A stretch of DNA of 12,544 nt from Rhizobacter sp. (GCA_025351675.1 JANXVK010000272.1:1-12544), one strand, 5' to 3'. Shown: positions 1 to 8,576, counted from the stretch's first letter. The notes: generated by a model not told the origin, from the sequence alone. Translations and numbers: made by a program.

Positions 1-501
1 TAGAGCAAACCGTTCTTCCCCATAGTCACGTATCACCTCCGTCATTTGGCGCACGTCGGCGCGGGCGAGAAAATCGGCCGCGCTTTCGCCGCGGGTCGTG
101 TCCATGCGCATGTCCAGCGGGCCGTCGAAACGGAAGCTGAAACCTCGCTCGGGGTTGTCGATCTGAGGCGACGACACGCCCAGATCGAGCAGCAACCCGT
201 CGACCTTGGCGATGCCGAGCGCGGCCAGCGTCGGCACCATGTACGCAAAAGAGGTGTGATGAATGGAAAAACGCGGGTCAGTCACCCGCGTTTCGCCTGA
301 GGTCGCCGCCGCAATGGCATCGAGGTCCCGGTCGATCGCCACCAGCCTTCCCTTCGATGACAGACGCGACAGAAGAAGCCGCGAATGGCCTCCGCGGCCG
401 TACGTTCCGTCGACATAGATGCCGTCGGGCGTGGTGACGAGTGCATTCACTGCTTCGTTCAGCAGGACGGTCGTGTGCGGACGGTCGCTCTGGAGGTCCA
501 T
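1..501 (-). CDS. rsmH: 16S rRNA (cytosine-1402-N4)-methyltransferase RsmH (MraW), N-terminal part
   Basis: RsmH transfers a methyl group from S-adenosylmethionine to N4 of C1402 in the 16S rRNA decoding centre. The frame reads 167 codons from the ATG at 501 to the window edge, so the C-terminal half (the family is about 300-320 aa) is missing. What is visible matches the family closely: [12 protein letters not shown] at residues 11-21, the SAM-binding loop [11 protein letters not shown] at 30-40, AIDRD at 55-59, [13 protein letters not shown] at 104-115, and [16 protein letters not shown] at 119-134. The start is supported because the sequence enters the HTTVLL region within nine residues, as in E. 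coli RsmH. No good Shine-Dalgarno sequence precedes it (upstream is C-rich). It follows mraZ after 143 bp on the same strand, the usual opening order of a dcw cluster, so ftsL/ftsI should lie beyond the window. Confidence 0.97.
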   Translation of the reverse strand, partial: MDLQSDRPHTTVLLNEAVNALVTTPDGIYVDGTYGRGGHSRLLLSRLSSKGRLVAIDRDLDAIAAATSGETRVTDPRFSIHHTSFAYMVPTLAALGIAKVDGLLLDLGVSSPQIDNPERGFSFRFDGPLDMRMDTTRGESAADFLARADVRQMTEVIRDYGEERFAL

Positions 502-644
502 GGGCAGGCGGCGGGGAGGGAGAGAAAGTGCGGCGAACGGAAGACGTGAGCGATTACGCCCAACGCCGGGCCGCCCCAGGGTGGGCGAGCCCCCTTGGGG
601 GGTGGAGAAGCGGCGCAGCCGCAAGCCTGGGGGTCGTCATGACG
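502..644. repeat. GC-rich hairpin-forming spacer between mraZ and rsmH
   Basis: This spacer contains no gene. It holds three dyads. A long stem-loop lies at 574-600, where CCCCAGGGTGGG pairs with CCCCCTTGGGG around a CGAG loop with one bulged T. A GCGGC/GCCGC hairpin lies at 610-622, and a perfect 10-bp palindrome CGTCATGACG at 635-644 abuts the mraZ stop codon. The style resembles the dispersed C/G-rich intergenic elements common in Burkholderiales. That is a family-level impression, since no second copy of this exact element is present in the window. It could attenuate or process the mraZ-rsmH transcript. The A/G-poor stretch next to rsmH does not provide an obvious ribosome binding site. 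Confidence 0.5.
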
Positions 645-1073
645 TCAGAAGCTGAAGCTCTTGAGCGACTCGGGCATGTCGGACTGCATGACCTTGGCTT
701 CGTGCTCGGCGTAGCGCTGCGCGTCCCACAGTTCGAGGTGGCTGCCCATGCCGATCAGCATCACGTCGCGCACCAAGCCGGCCGCGAGACGCAGTTCGGG
801 CGCGACCAGCACGCGGTTCGAGGCGTCGATGTCGACATCCATCGCATTGCCGAGGAAGACACGCTTCCAGCCGGCGGCCTCCATCGGCAGCGCCGAAACC
901 TTGTCGCGGAAGGTTTCCCACGCCGGGCGCGGGAAGATCATCAGCGAGCCCACCGGGTGTTTCGTGATGGTCAGCTGGCTGCAGCCCATCGCCGTCAACA
1001 GCTCGCGGTGACGCGCCGGCACGGCGATTCGCCCCTTGCCGTCCAACGTCAGCGCCGCAGGCCCTTGAAACAC
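645..1073 (-). CDS. mraZ: MraZ, transcriptional repressor of the division/cell-wall operon
   Basis: MraZ is an AbrB/SpoVT-fold DNA-binding protein that sits first in the dcw cluster and represses its own promoter. The product is 142 aa, a normal length. I start it at the GTG at 1073, because family members begin with MFQGxxALTLDxKGR and this frame gives VFQGPAALTLDGKGRIAVPARHR. An upstream start in the same frame would add about 21 residues unlike the family. Two SpoVT-AbrB-like halves are visible. The first has the DGKGRIAVPARHR motif at residues 11-23. The second contains MDVDIDASNRVLVAPELR and LIGMGSHLELWDAQRY, the typical second repeat. The protein ends in LKSFSF. It is followed on the same strand by rsmH. 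A candidate MraZ operator lies 7-31 bp upstream of the start. Confidence 0.96.
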   Translation of the reverse strand: MFQGPAALTLDGKGRIAVPARHRELLTAMGCSQLTITKHPVGSLMIFPRPAWETFRDKVSALPMEAAGWKRVFLGNAMDVDIDASNRVLVAPELRLAAGLVRDVMLIGMGSHLELWDAQRYAEHEAKVMQSDMPESLKSFSF

Positions 1074-1079
1074 GATGTT

Positions 1080-1104
1080 TGCCACAAAAACCCAGAAAAG
1101 TGCA
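1080..1104 (-). promoter_or_regulatory. Candidate MraZ box: three 5-mers at 10-bp spacing
   Basis: Read on the minus strand, TGCAC (1104-1100), TGGGT (1094-1090) and TGGCA (1084-1080) each start exactly 10 bp apart with 5-bp spacers. Known MraZ operators consist of TGGGN-type pentamers separated by 5 bp upstream of mraZ. Only one copy here is a perfect TGGGN; the other two are degenerate. The site ends 7 bp before the mraZ GTG, so it would lie in the leader or across the transcription start. I see no convincing -35/-10 pair. The A/T-rich tract at about 1140-1230 is the likely promoter zone. Confidence 0.5.
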
Positions 1105-1318
1105 CCTCGCGCTACTTTAACGGATGGCAGACCCACCGGTCAATCAAATCGTGAAAAAAGTCAATCTAATCAAAGACTTAGCGCTGGTTTGAAACACAGT
1201 TGAACGAGCAAAATGCGTTCAAAAACAAAGACCTGCGCCACCCTGTGAAAGTGATGGGTGAGATTGGACGCGCCGGCGTAACACGGCAGGATCGTCCTTT
1301 CGTTCCACCTTGCCGAAA
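1105..1318. other. Divergent intergenic region between mraZ and the YCII-like pseudogene
   Basis: No gene is seen here. The stretch 1140-1230 is clearly A/T-richer than the rest of the window, with several TTGA-type hexamers on the minus strand (for example TTGACT and two TTGATT). This suits a strong promoter for the mraZ operon, but none of them pairs with a good -10 hexamer at 16-18 bp. The right part (about 1240-1318) would carry the promoter of the former YCII-like gene, and no clear signal remains there. Confidence 0.45.
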
Positions 1319-1707
1319 ATGAACGACGACTCGCCTCCTTCCGACTACTTGGTCATCTCGCGCGGCAATGGGACGCCGACGCATCGCCGGAGCAGATCAA
1401 GGCGGCGATCGACCGCGTCTACGTCTGGCACGCGCGGCTCGTCGACGAAGGCAAGATGAAGGGCGGCCAGCGGCTCGCGCGCGAAGGCAAGCTGGTGACG
1501 AAGCAGGCGGTGGTCGACGACCCGTTCGCCGAGGCGAAGGAAGTCATCGGCGGCTGCTGGTTCATCAGGGCGCACAGCTTGACGGAGGCCGCCGAGATCG
1601 CGGCGCAGAACCCGCGTCTGGCGCTCGGCCTCGCCTGAGAGATCCGGCCGATCGGGTCGGTGCGGGCCAGCGCGTTCGCGCTGACCTCGGAAACGCCGGC
1701 GCGATAG
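1319..1707 (+). pseudogene. YCII/YciI-family small protein, broken by a frameshift and an in-frame stop
   Basis: The reading starts at ATG 1319 as MNDDSPPSDYLVISRG. It must shift by one base at about 1363-1366 to continue as QWDADASPEQIKAAIDRVYV, then VWHARLVDEGKMKGGQRLA, then EGKLVTKQAVVDDPFAEAKE and VIGGCWFIRAHSLTEAAEIA. A TGA at 1636-1638 then interrupts the same frame, yet recognisable sequence goes on as EIRPIGSVRASAFALTSETP to TAG at 1705-1707. Repaired, it would be about 129 codons, the normal size of YCII-related (DGPF-domain) proteins, whose PFAE-KEVIGG core is visible with DDPF in place of DGPF. The frameshift fits loss of a single base. The function of this family is mostly unknown. 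A short protein could still be made from the internal ATG at 1456, but it would lack the N-terminal half of the fold. It converges on mmsA with a 19-bp gap. Confidence 0.85.
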
Positions 1708-1726
1708 CCACCGACGCGGCGGGCCG

Positions 1727-3247
1727 CTACTTCGCGGTCGGCATCACGAACTCGGCGCCTTTGCCGATGCTGGCGGGCCAGCGCTGCATGATCGACTTCT
1801 GCTTGGTGTAGAAGCGCACGCCCTCTTCGCCGTAGGCGTGCATGTCGCCGAACAGGCTGCGCTTCCAGCCGCCGAAGCCGTGCCAGGCCATCGGCACCGG
1901 GATCGGCACGTTGATGCCGACCATGCCGACCTGGATGCGACGCGAGAACTCTCTGGCCACGTTGCCGTCGCTGGTGAAGCAGGCCACGCCGTTGCCGAAC
2001 TCGTGGGCGTTGACGAGTTCCACGGCCTCTTTCAGGTCGTGCACGCGCATGCAGCCGAGCACCGGGCCGAAAATCTCTTCCTTGTAGATGCGCATCTCGG
2101 GCGTCACGTGATCGAACAGCGTCCCGCCGGTGAAGAAGCCTTGTTCATGGCCCTTGACCTTGTGGCCGCGGCCATCGACGACCAGCGTCGCGCCTTCTTC
2201 GACGCCGATGCCGATGTAGCCCTCGATCCGCTCCAGCGCCTGCTTCGTCACGATCGGGCCCATCTCGGCGTCGAGCTCCATGCCGTTCTTGACCTTCAGC
2301 GCCTTGGCCCGCTCTGCGAGCTTCGGGATGATCTTGTCGGCCACGTCGCCGACCAGCACCGCCACGCTGATCGCCATGCAGCGCTCGCCAGCCGAGCCGT
2401 AGGCGGCGCCGATCAGCGCATCGACGGCCTGGTCGATGTCGGCATCCGGCATCACGACCATGTGGTTCTTGGCGCCGCCGAGCGCCTGCACGCGCTTGCC
2501 GTGGTGCGCGCCGGTTTCGTAGATGTACTGGGCGATCGGTGTCGAGCCGACGAAGCTGAGCGCCTTGACGTCGGGGTGCGTCAGCAGCGCGTCGACCGCG
2601 ACCTTGTCGCCCTGGATCACGTTGAACACACCGGGCGGCAGGCCTGCCTGGGTGAACAGCTCGGCCATGAATATCGAGCACGACGGATCGCGCTCGCTGG
2701 GCTTCAGGATGAAGGTGTTGCCGCAGGCGATCGCCACCGGGTACATCCACATCGGGACCATGCAGGGAAAGTTGAACGGCGTGATGCCGGCGACGACGCC
2801 GAGCGGCTGGCGGAAGGTCCAGTTGTCGATGCCGGTGCTCACCTGGTCGGTGAAGTCGCCCTTCAGCAGTTGCGGCACGCCGCAGGCGAACTCGACGATG
2901 TCGATGCCGCGGGTGACTTCGCCTTGTGCGTCGGTGAACACCTTGCCGTGCTCGGCGGTGATCATCGCGGCCAAGGTGTCGCGGTGCTGGTTCAGCAGCT
3001 CGAGAAACTTGTTCATGATGCGCGCGCGGCGGATCGGCGGCATGTCGGCCCAAGCCGGGAAAGCGGCCTTCGCGGCAGCCACGGCGGCGGAGACTTCGTC
3101 GACCGAGGCCAACGCCACTTGTCGGGCGACAACGCCGGTGGACGGGTTCCAGACCGGCTGGCGGCGCCCGCTCGTCGCGGCCACGGCCCGACCGTCGATG
3201 TAGTGGCCGACCTCTGTCGTGGCGGTGAAGGCTTCTGGTGCGCCCAT
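1727..3247 (-). CDS. mmsA: CoA-acylating methylmalonate-semialdehyde dehydrogenase
   Basis: MmsA oxidises methylmalonate semialdehyde (from valine) and malonate semialdehyde with NAD+ and CoA, giving propionyl-CoA or acetyl-CoA. The product is 506 aa from the ATG at 3247, the usual length. It has the aldehyde dehydrogenase fold throughout: [14 protein letters not shown] at residues 157-170, the cofactor-binding [12 protein letters not shown] at 179-190, [15 protein letters not shown] at 232-246, and the catalytic cysteine C290 in GSAGERCMA. The region [12 protein letters not shown] replaces the ELGGK signature of hydrolytic ALDHs. This loss of the general-base glutamate is characteristic of the CoA-acylating MMSDH branch. 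The in-frame extension to 3313 is rejected because it would cover the promoter. The gene is divergent from a LysR-type regulator, a typical arrangement for a regulated catabolic gene. No mmsB or acyl-CoA dehydrogenase follows; the next gene downstream is a convergent pseudogene. Confidence 0.96.
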   Translation of the reverse strand: MGAPEAFTATTEVGHYIDGRAVAATSGRRQPVWNPSTGVVARQVALASVDEVSAAVAAAKAAFPAWADMPPIRRARIMNKFLELLNQHRDTLAAMITAEHGKVFTDAQGEVTRGIDIVEFACGVPQLLKGDFTDQVSTGIDNWTFRQPLGVVAGITPFNFPCMVPMWMYPVAIACGNTFILKPSERDPSCSIFMAELFTQAGLPPGVFNVIQGDKVAVDALLTHPDVKALSFVGSTPIAQYIYETGAHHGKRVQALGGAKNHMVVMPDADIDQAVDALIGAAYGSAGERCMAISVAVLVGDVADKIIPKLAERAKALKVKNGMELDAEMGPIVTKQALERIEGYIGIGVEEGATLVVDGRGHKVKGHEQGFFTGGTLFDHVTPEMRIYKEEIFGPVLGCMRVHDLKEAVELVNAHEFGNGVACFTSDGNVAREFSRRIQVGMVGINVPIPVPMAWHGFGGWKRSLFGDMHAYGEEGVRFYTKQKSIMQRWPASIGKGAEFVMPTAK

Positions 3248-3280
3248 GGTGATGCTCGCTCTGGAGTGAATGACAGGCCG

Positions 3281-3309
3281 ACTGTAGGCACTCGGGCCCA
3301 CCTCGCCAA
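3281..3309 (-). promoter_or_regulatory. Predicted sigma-70 promoter of mmsA
   Basis: On the minus strand a -35 hexamer TTGGCG (3309-3304) and a -10 hexamer TACAGT (3286-3281) are separated by exactly 17 bp. Each matches the consensus at four of six positions. Transcription would begin near 3274, leaving a leader of roughly 26 nt before the ATG at 3247. Two moderate hexamers fit a promoter that depends on an activator, here the divergent LysR protein. Confidence 0.55.
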
Positions 3310-3327
3310 GCACGGATTGCTGGATTC

Positions 3328-3349
3328 ATTGTTCACATTGTTGAACAAT
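3328..3349. promoter_or_regulatory. Candidate LysR operator: perfect 8-bp inverted repeat
   Basis: ATTGTTCA (3328-3335) and TGAACAAT (3342-3349) form a perfect inverted repeat around a 6-bp spacer, CATTGT. The dyad centre is about 64-65 bp upstream of the predicted mmsA start site, the classic recognition-site position for LysR-type activators. It also ends 6 bp before the ATG of the lysR gene, so binding would block its own transcription or initiation. The spacer makes it T-N12-A rather than the textbook T-N11-A. The A/T-rich dyad stands out against GC-rich surroundings. Confidence 0.65.
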
Positions 3350-3355
3350 CGACCC

Positions 3356-4303
3356 ATGAACATCCTGAAAAGCGAAGCGCTCTGGTCGCATGTGCACTGG
3401 CTCGGCACACTGGCCGCCGCCGGCAGCTTCACCGCGGCGGCGCAGCGGCTGGGCGTCAGCAAGGCGGCGATGAGCCAGCGCATCGCCGCACTCGAGCAGG
3501 CCGCCGGCGTGCCGTTGGTGCGGCGCACCACGCGCAGCATGCAGCTCACCGAAGCCGGGCAGCAGCTGGTCGACGCGACACGCGGCGCGTTCGAGCAGAT
3601 CGCGCACAGCCTGGCGAACGTCAAAGACCTCGCGCAGGCGCCGCGTGGCCTGCTGCGCGTGACCGCGCCGGTCGCCCTCGGCCGCCAGCAGATCGTGCCG
3701 CTGGTGCCCGAATTCCTGCGCCAGAACCCCGAGGTGCGGATCGAGCTGGAACTCGCCGACCGGCTGGTCTCGCTTGCACAAGATGGCTTCGACGTCGCGA
3801 TCCGCCACTCCGACACCGTGCCCGAGACGCACGTCGCGTGGGCGCTGTGCGAGACGCAGACCTTGCTGGTGGCGACCCGCGCCTACCTGAAAATGCACGG
3901 CACGCCGGCCGCACCGGCCGATCTCGCCGAGCACGCCTGCCTGCGTTACCTGCGCGGCGGCAGCACGCCGACCTGGGCCTTCGAGCCGGCGAAAGGCCGC
4001 GGCGAACGCGTCGCAGTGGCGGTCCGAGGCGGCTTCGCGGCGAACAACAGCGAGGCGCTGCGCGAAGCCGCGCTCGGCGGCGCTGGCATCGCGCTGCTGC
4101 CCGACTTCACGGCCCAGCGCGACCTGCTCGCTGGCAAGCTGGTGCGCGTGCTGACCGCGTGGCGCTCGACCGGCGCGTTCGGCGTGAACATCCACGCAAT
4201 GCGCCCGTACACGCCGCACGTGCCGCGCGCGGTACAGGCCTGGGTCACATACCTGCGCGCGTGCCTGCAAGGCGGCTTCGCGGTCGACGCAGCCCGGGTC
4301 TGA
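3356..4303 (+). CDS. LysR-type transcriptional regulator, CrgA-like
   Basis: This is a 315-aa LysR-family DNA-binding regulator of normal length. The N-terminal winged helix-turn-helix is clear at about residues 15-66, with the core AGSFTAAAQRLGVSKAAMSQ followed by RIAALEQAAGVPLVRRTTRS and LTEAG. The effector-binding domain starts near residue 95 with RGLLRVTAPVALGRQQIVPL and continues with VRIELELADRLVSL, GFDVAIRH, LLPDFTA and GKLVRVL, the pattern of the CrgA-like subgroup. The ATG at 3356 is chosen because it directly precedes the conserved helix. The frame is open for a further 1.5 kb upstream, but that stretch is antisense to mmsA and does not look like protein. It is divergent from mmsA and next to a perfect dyad, so it probably activates mmsA and represses itself. 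The effector cannot be read from the sequence; a valine-pathway or beta-alanine-pathway intermediate is a reasonable guess. Confidence 0.93.
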   Translation: MNILKSEALWSHVHWLGTLAAAGSFTAAAQRLGVSKAAMSQRIAALEQAAGVPLVRRTTRSMQLTEAGQQLVDATRGAFEQIAHSLANVKDLAQAPRGLLRVTAPVALGRQQIVPLVPEFLRQNPEVRIELELADRLVSLAQDGFDVAIRHSDTVPETHVAWALCETQTLLVATRAYLKMHGTPAAPADLAEHACLRYLRGGSTPTWAFEPAKGRGERVAVAVRGGFAANNSEALREAALGGAGIALLPDFTAQRDLLAGKLVRVLTAWRSTGAFGVNIHAMRPYTPHVPRAVQAWVTYLRACLQGGFAVDAARV

Positions 4304-4435
4304 GGCGACTCAGCGGGGCGCGGGCCCGGCGCCGGGCAAGGGCCACGCAGGGGCCCCTTCGTGGCCCAGCCAAGCGGGCCCGCATCCCCGCGGGGGATCG
4401 GCCGGCGTATCCGCCGGCCGAGGGGCTCCATCCAC
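4304..4435. repeat. GC-rich spacer with three stacked inverted repeats
   Basis: This is the convergent spacer between lysR and the universal stress gene, and it contains no gene. Three dyads are visible. GGGCCACG/CGTGGCCC (4340-4347 and 4360-4367) encloses the palindrome AGGGGCCCCT. ATCCCC/GGGGAT (4384-4389 and 4393-4398) is separated by 3 bp. The 10-bp arms TCGGCCGGCG/CGCCGGCCGA (4398-4407 and 4412-4421) flank TATC. There is no T-run, so if this terminates both genes it does not do so by the canonical intrinsic mechanism. It resembles the dispersed GC-rich intergenic elements of Burkholderiales. Confidence 0.55.
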
Positions 4436-4867
4436 TCAGCCCTCGTTGCGCCGCACGATCATCACCGGCACGCTGGCGTGGCGCAGCACCGAGTCGGCGG
4501 CCGAGCCGAGTGCGCCCTCGAGCGGCTCCATGCCGCGTGCACCGAGGATGATCAGCTCGCAGCCGCAGCGCTCGGCGATGTCGACAATCTGGTGGCCCGG
4601 GTCGCCGTGGCCGACTTCCGTCTCGAACGTCAGGCCGGCCGCGTGCAGCAGCGCCTGTGCGGGCGCCAGCGAATGCTCGGCGGCCGCTTCGCTGACCTGC
4701 TCGATCACCTCGGCGTTGTGCGCAACGACCACTTCGTACAGCGAGGCAGGCTCCTGCACGTTGGCGAGCACGAAGCTCGCGCGCAGGCCGCCGCTCGCGA
4801 GGCGCAGTGCGTGGCGCACCGCTTCGAGTGCGTTCTCAGAACCGTCGACCGGCAGCAGAATTTTCAT
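4436..4867 (-). CDS. Universal stress protein, single UspA domain
   Basis: This is a 143-aa single-domain universal stress protein, an alpha/beta nucleotide-binding fold usually acting as a dimer in stress or energy-limited cells. It starts at ATG 4867 with MKILLPVDGSENALEAVRHA, the typical first strand (LLPVDGS) and helix. Shine-Dalgarno CAGGAG lies about 5 bp upstream, which decides this start over the in-frame extension to 4963. The C-terminal signature GARGMEPLEGALGSAADSVL is followed by RHASVPVMIVRR. This is the ATP-binding loop of the ATP-binding subclass (G-2x-G-9x-G-S/T), except that only eight residues separate the second and third glycines. No partner operon is seen: lysR converges on it and the DedA-rhodanese remnant diverges from it. 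Confidence 0.94.
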   Translation of the reverse strand: MKILLPVDGSENALEAVRHALRLASGGLRASFVLANVQEPASLYEVVVAHNAEVIEQVSEAAAEHSLAPAQALLHAAGLTFETEVGHGDPGHQIVDIAERCGCELIILGARGMEPLEGALGSAADSVLRHASVPVMIVRRNEG

Positions 4868-4953
4868 GGGGACTCCTGTGAGGCTGGCGCCGGGCGCCGA
4901 TGCAGCGAGCTTACGGCCTGCGCGGCGAGGCGTGGCGATCCGGGTGACACGTC

Positions 4954-5450
4954 GTGTCTGCACAAGAACACATCGACACGTCGCTGGACACCCTGATTCA
5001 CCAGATCGCCGAGTACCGCCTGCCGATCGTGTTCGTCAACATCCTCGTGCAGCAGCTCGGCGCGCCGGTGCCCGGCTACCCGATGCTGATGATCACGGGC
5101 GCGCTCGCCGCGCGCGGCGAACTCAATGGCTGGCGCTGCTCGCGCGGCGCGTTCGTGCTGTTCGACGCGCTCGGCGCGGCGATCCGGGTCGTCGTCGGGC
5201 TGGCGCTGGGCTGTCGGTCGAATCGCTCTCGGCGTTGCTCGCCCGCGGTGAGCGGCCGTTAATCGTCGACGTCCGCTCGAAGGCATCGCGCGACGATGGC
5301 CGCATTCCCGGCGCAATCCTGTCGCTTGGCGACGAGCTCGCGCCGGAGCTGCTCGCGCACCCGAAAGAAGCGCTGATCGTCGTCTACTGCGCTTGCCCGA
5401 ACGGCGCGTGGACGGCCGCCGGGCGCGCACCCGAAGCCTGGAAATGTCGG
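4954..5450 (+). pseudogene. DedA-rhodanese fusion gene, reduced by internal deletions
   Basis: From GTG 4954 the frame reads the N-terminus of a DedA/SNARE-associated membrane protein: IDTSLDTLIHQIAEYRLPIV, FVNILVQQLGAPVPGYPMLM and ITGALAARGEL. At about residue 57 it jumps to FVLFDALGAAI, which in intact DedA proteins lies some 100 residues later. At about 5205-5213 the frame changes by one. A rhodanese domain then follows: LSVESLSALLARGERPLIVD, then VRSKASRDDGRIPGAILSLG, then the active-site region VVYCACPN. After CACPN the text goes straight to GAWTAAGRAPEAW, which looks like the domain's C-terminal GG-DAW-AAG segment, so another 20 or so residues are gone. Intact fusions of this type run to roughly 310-340 aa; about 165 codons remain. 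The membrane core is missing, so no functional DedA protein can be made. The right boundary is approximate because the frame runs on without a stop into the next gene. Confidence 0.8.
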
Positions 5451-5527
5451 CCCCAAGTTGCCTCCGGCGCCCGGCCCTCGAGGGGCGCTCGGACCGCTCG
5501 GGGCGGCCCGGCGCTGGTCCGAGACCG
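5451..5527. repeat. GC-rich palindromic spacer element
   Basis: A short convergent spacer between the DedA-rhodanese remnant and the DUF72 gene. It contains the perfect palindrome CCCTCGAGGG (5475-5484) followed by several GC-rich half-repeats of the CTCGGGGC kind. No T-run is present. The style is that of dispersed intergenic elements in Burkholderiales, but this is a resemblance only, with no second copy of the same sequence in the window. Confidence 0.4.
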
Positions 5528-6424
5528 TCAGCTCTTGAGGAACGCCGACAGCGAAGCCGCGTTGCGCTGGCCCTGGTCTTCCATGTTGTTGTTGAACACG
5601 ACGTGCGTCGCGAGCGCCTGCGCGTCGATGCGCTTGACGTTTTGCGCCAGTTCGCTCAGCTCGGCCTCGGGGTAGTCGTAGTTGAAGCGCTCCGACGAAT
5701 CGCTCGCGCCCTTGATGTTCCAAGTCTCGCTATTGCGGCCATGCAAGCGCAGCAAGGCGTGGTTCGGATGCGTCACTTCCCACAGCGCCGGCACGCTGTT
5801 CGCGAAACCCTGGGGGCCGTCGACGACCGTGTGAACGACGCCGAGCTCGCGCTCGAACGCGAGCGTCGAGCGACACGCCTGCGCATCCGCGAACCAGCTC
5901 TGCTGGCGGAACTCGACGCTCAGCGTGTGCCCGGCCATGCGATCGACGCACATCCGCACGTGGTCGTGGCCCTCGGCATTGCGCAGCAGCCACGGCGGGA
6001 ACTGAAAGTGGACGAGGCCGAGCTTGTTTGACGCACGCAGCGGCGCGAGCGCCTCGACGAAGCGGCGCCAGAGCTCATCGACGATCTCGGCCGGCACGTC
6101 GCGCAGGTACAGGTTCGCCTTGCGGCTCGGCGGTAGTGCGGCGCGGATGTCTTTCGCAAGCACGGTCGGTGAAGTGGGGTGGCCGGTGAACAGGCGGAAG
6201 GCTTTCACATTCATCGTGAAGTCGTCCGGCGTGCGCTCGGCCCAGAGCTGAACGGTCGCCGGCGTCGGCATCGCGTAGTAACTCGAATCGACCTCGACCA
6301 GCGGGAAGCGCGACGCGTAGTAGCGCAGCCGCGCCTCGGCGCTGGTGACGCCGGGCGGGTAGAAGCGCGCGCTGTCGACGAGCGTCTTGCTCGACCACGA
6401 GGCGGTGCCTATGAGAACGGTCAT
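5528..6424 (-). CDS. DUF72 (YecE-like) family protein
   Basis: This is a 298-aa protein of the DUF72/YecE family, a TIM-barrel-like fold of unknown biochemical role found across bacteria and archaea. Recognisable family segments are the N-terminal strand MTVLIGTASW, FYPPGV at residues 21-26, RLRYYASRFPLVEVDSSYYA at about 32-51, DFTMNVKAFRLFTGH at about 68-82, then LGLVHFQFPPWL, LSVEFRQQSWF, the RLHGRN segment with its following TWN, and the C-terminal VVFNNNMEDQGQRNA. I start it at ATG 6424, which puts IGTASW at residues 5-10 as in relatives. A TTG at 6445 in frame would add only seven residues. It is divergent from the helicase gene, with 53 bp between the two starts, so the two genes probably share a control region. 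Confidence 0.92.
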   Translation of the reverse strand: MTVLIGTASWSSKTLVDSARFYPPGVTSAEARLRYYASRFPLVEVDSSYYAMPTPATVQLWAERTPDDFTMNVKAFRLFTGHPTSPTVLAKDIRAALPPSRKANLYLRDVPAEIVDELWRRFVEALAPLRASNKLGLVHFQFPPWLLRNAEGHDHVRMCVDRMAGHTLSVEFRQQSWFADAQACRSTLAFERELGVVHTVVDGPQGFANSVPALWEVTHPNHALLRLHGRNSETWNIKGASDSSERFNYDYPEAELSELAQNVKRIDAQALATHVVFNNNMEDQGQRNAASLSAFLKS

Positions 6425-6477
6425 CGATGAGTTCCGGATGCGCAAGAGGCGAGCTCAGGGCTGGATGCAATTACAGT

Positions 6478-8563
<2,086 letters not shown>

Positions 8564-8568
<5 letters not shown>

Positions 8569-8576
8569 GACTCAGG
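8564..8576. other. 13-bp perfect palindrome holding both convergent stop codons
   Basis: CCTGAG-A-CTCAGG spans 8564-8576. The helicase TGA (8566-8568) and the csbD-like TGA (8574-8572 on the minus strand) sit at mirror positions in its two arms, with only 3 bp between the genes. The arms are short and no T-run follows on the plus strand, so a role as a bidirectional terminator is possible but weak. Confidence 0.6.

Noticed and set aside
441..1154. 237-codon open frame on the plus strand opposite mraZ
   Set aside because: It is the antisense shadow of mraZ and of the GC-rich spacer; no family resemblance.
1255..1269. TGGGT-N5-TGGAC on the plus strand as a second MraZ box
   Set aside because: Only one perfect repeat, wrong orientation relative to mraZ and over 180 bp from its start. 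The series at 1080-1104 fits better.
1838..3355. Long open frame on the plus strand running 1.5 kb upstream of, and in frame with, the LysR start
   Set aside because: It is antisense to mmsA and its translation is rich in H, D, A, R and V without any fold signature. It is open only because of the GC-rich codon pattern of mmsA. The LysR protein begins at 3356.
6422..6445. TTG start at 6445 for the DUF72 gene
   Set aside because: It adds only seven residues not expected in the family; ATG 6424 aligns with the conserved N-terminal strand.
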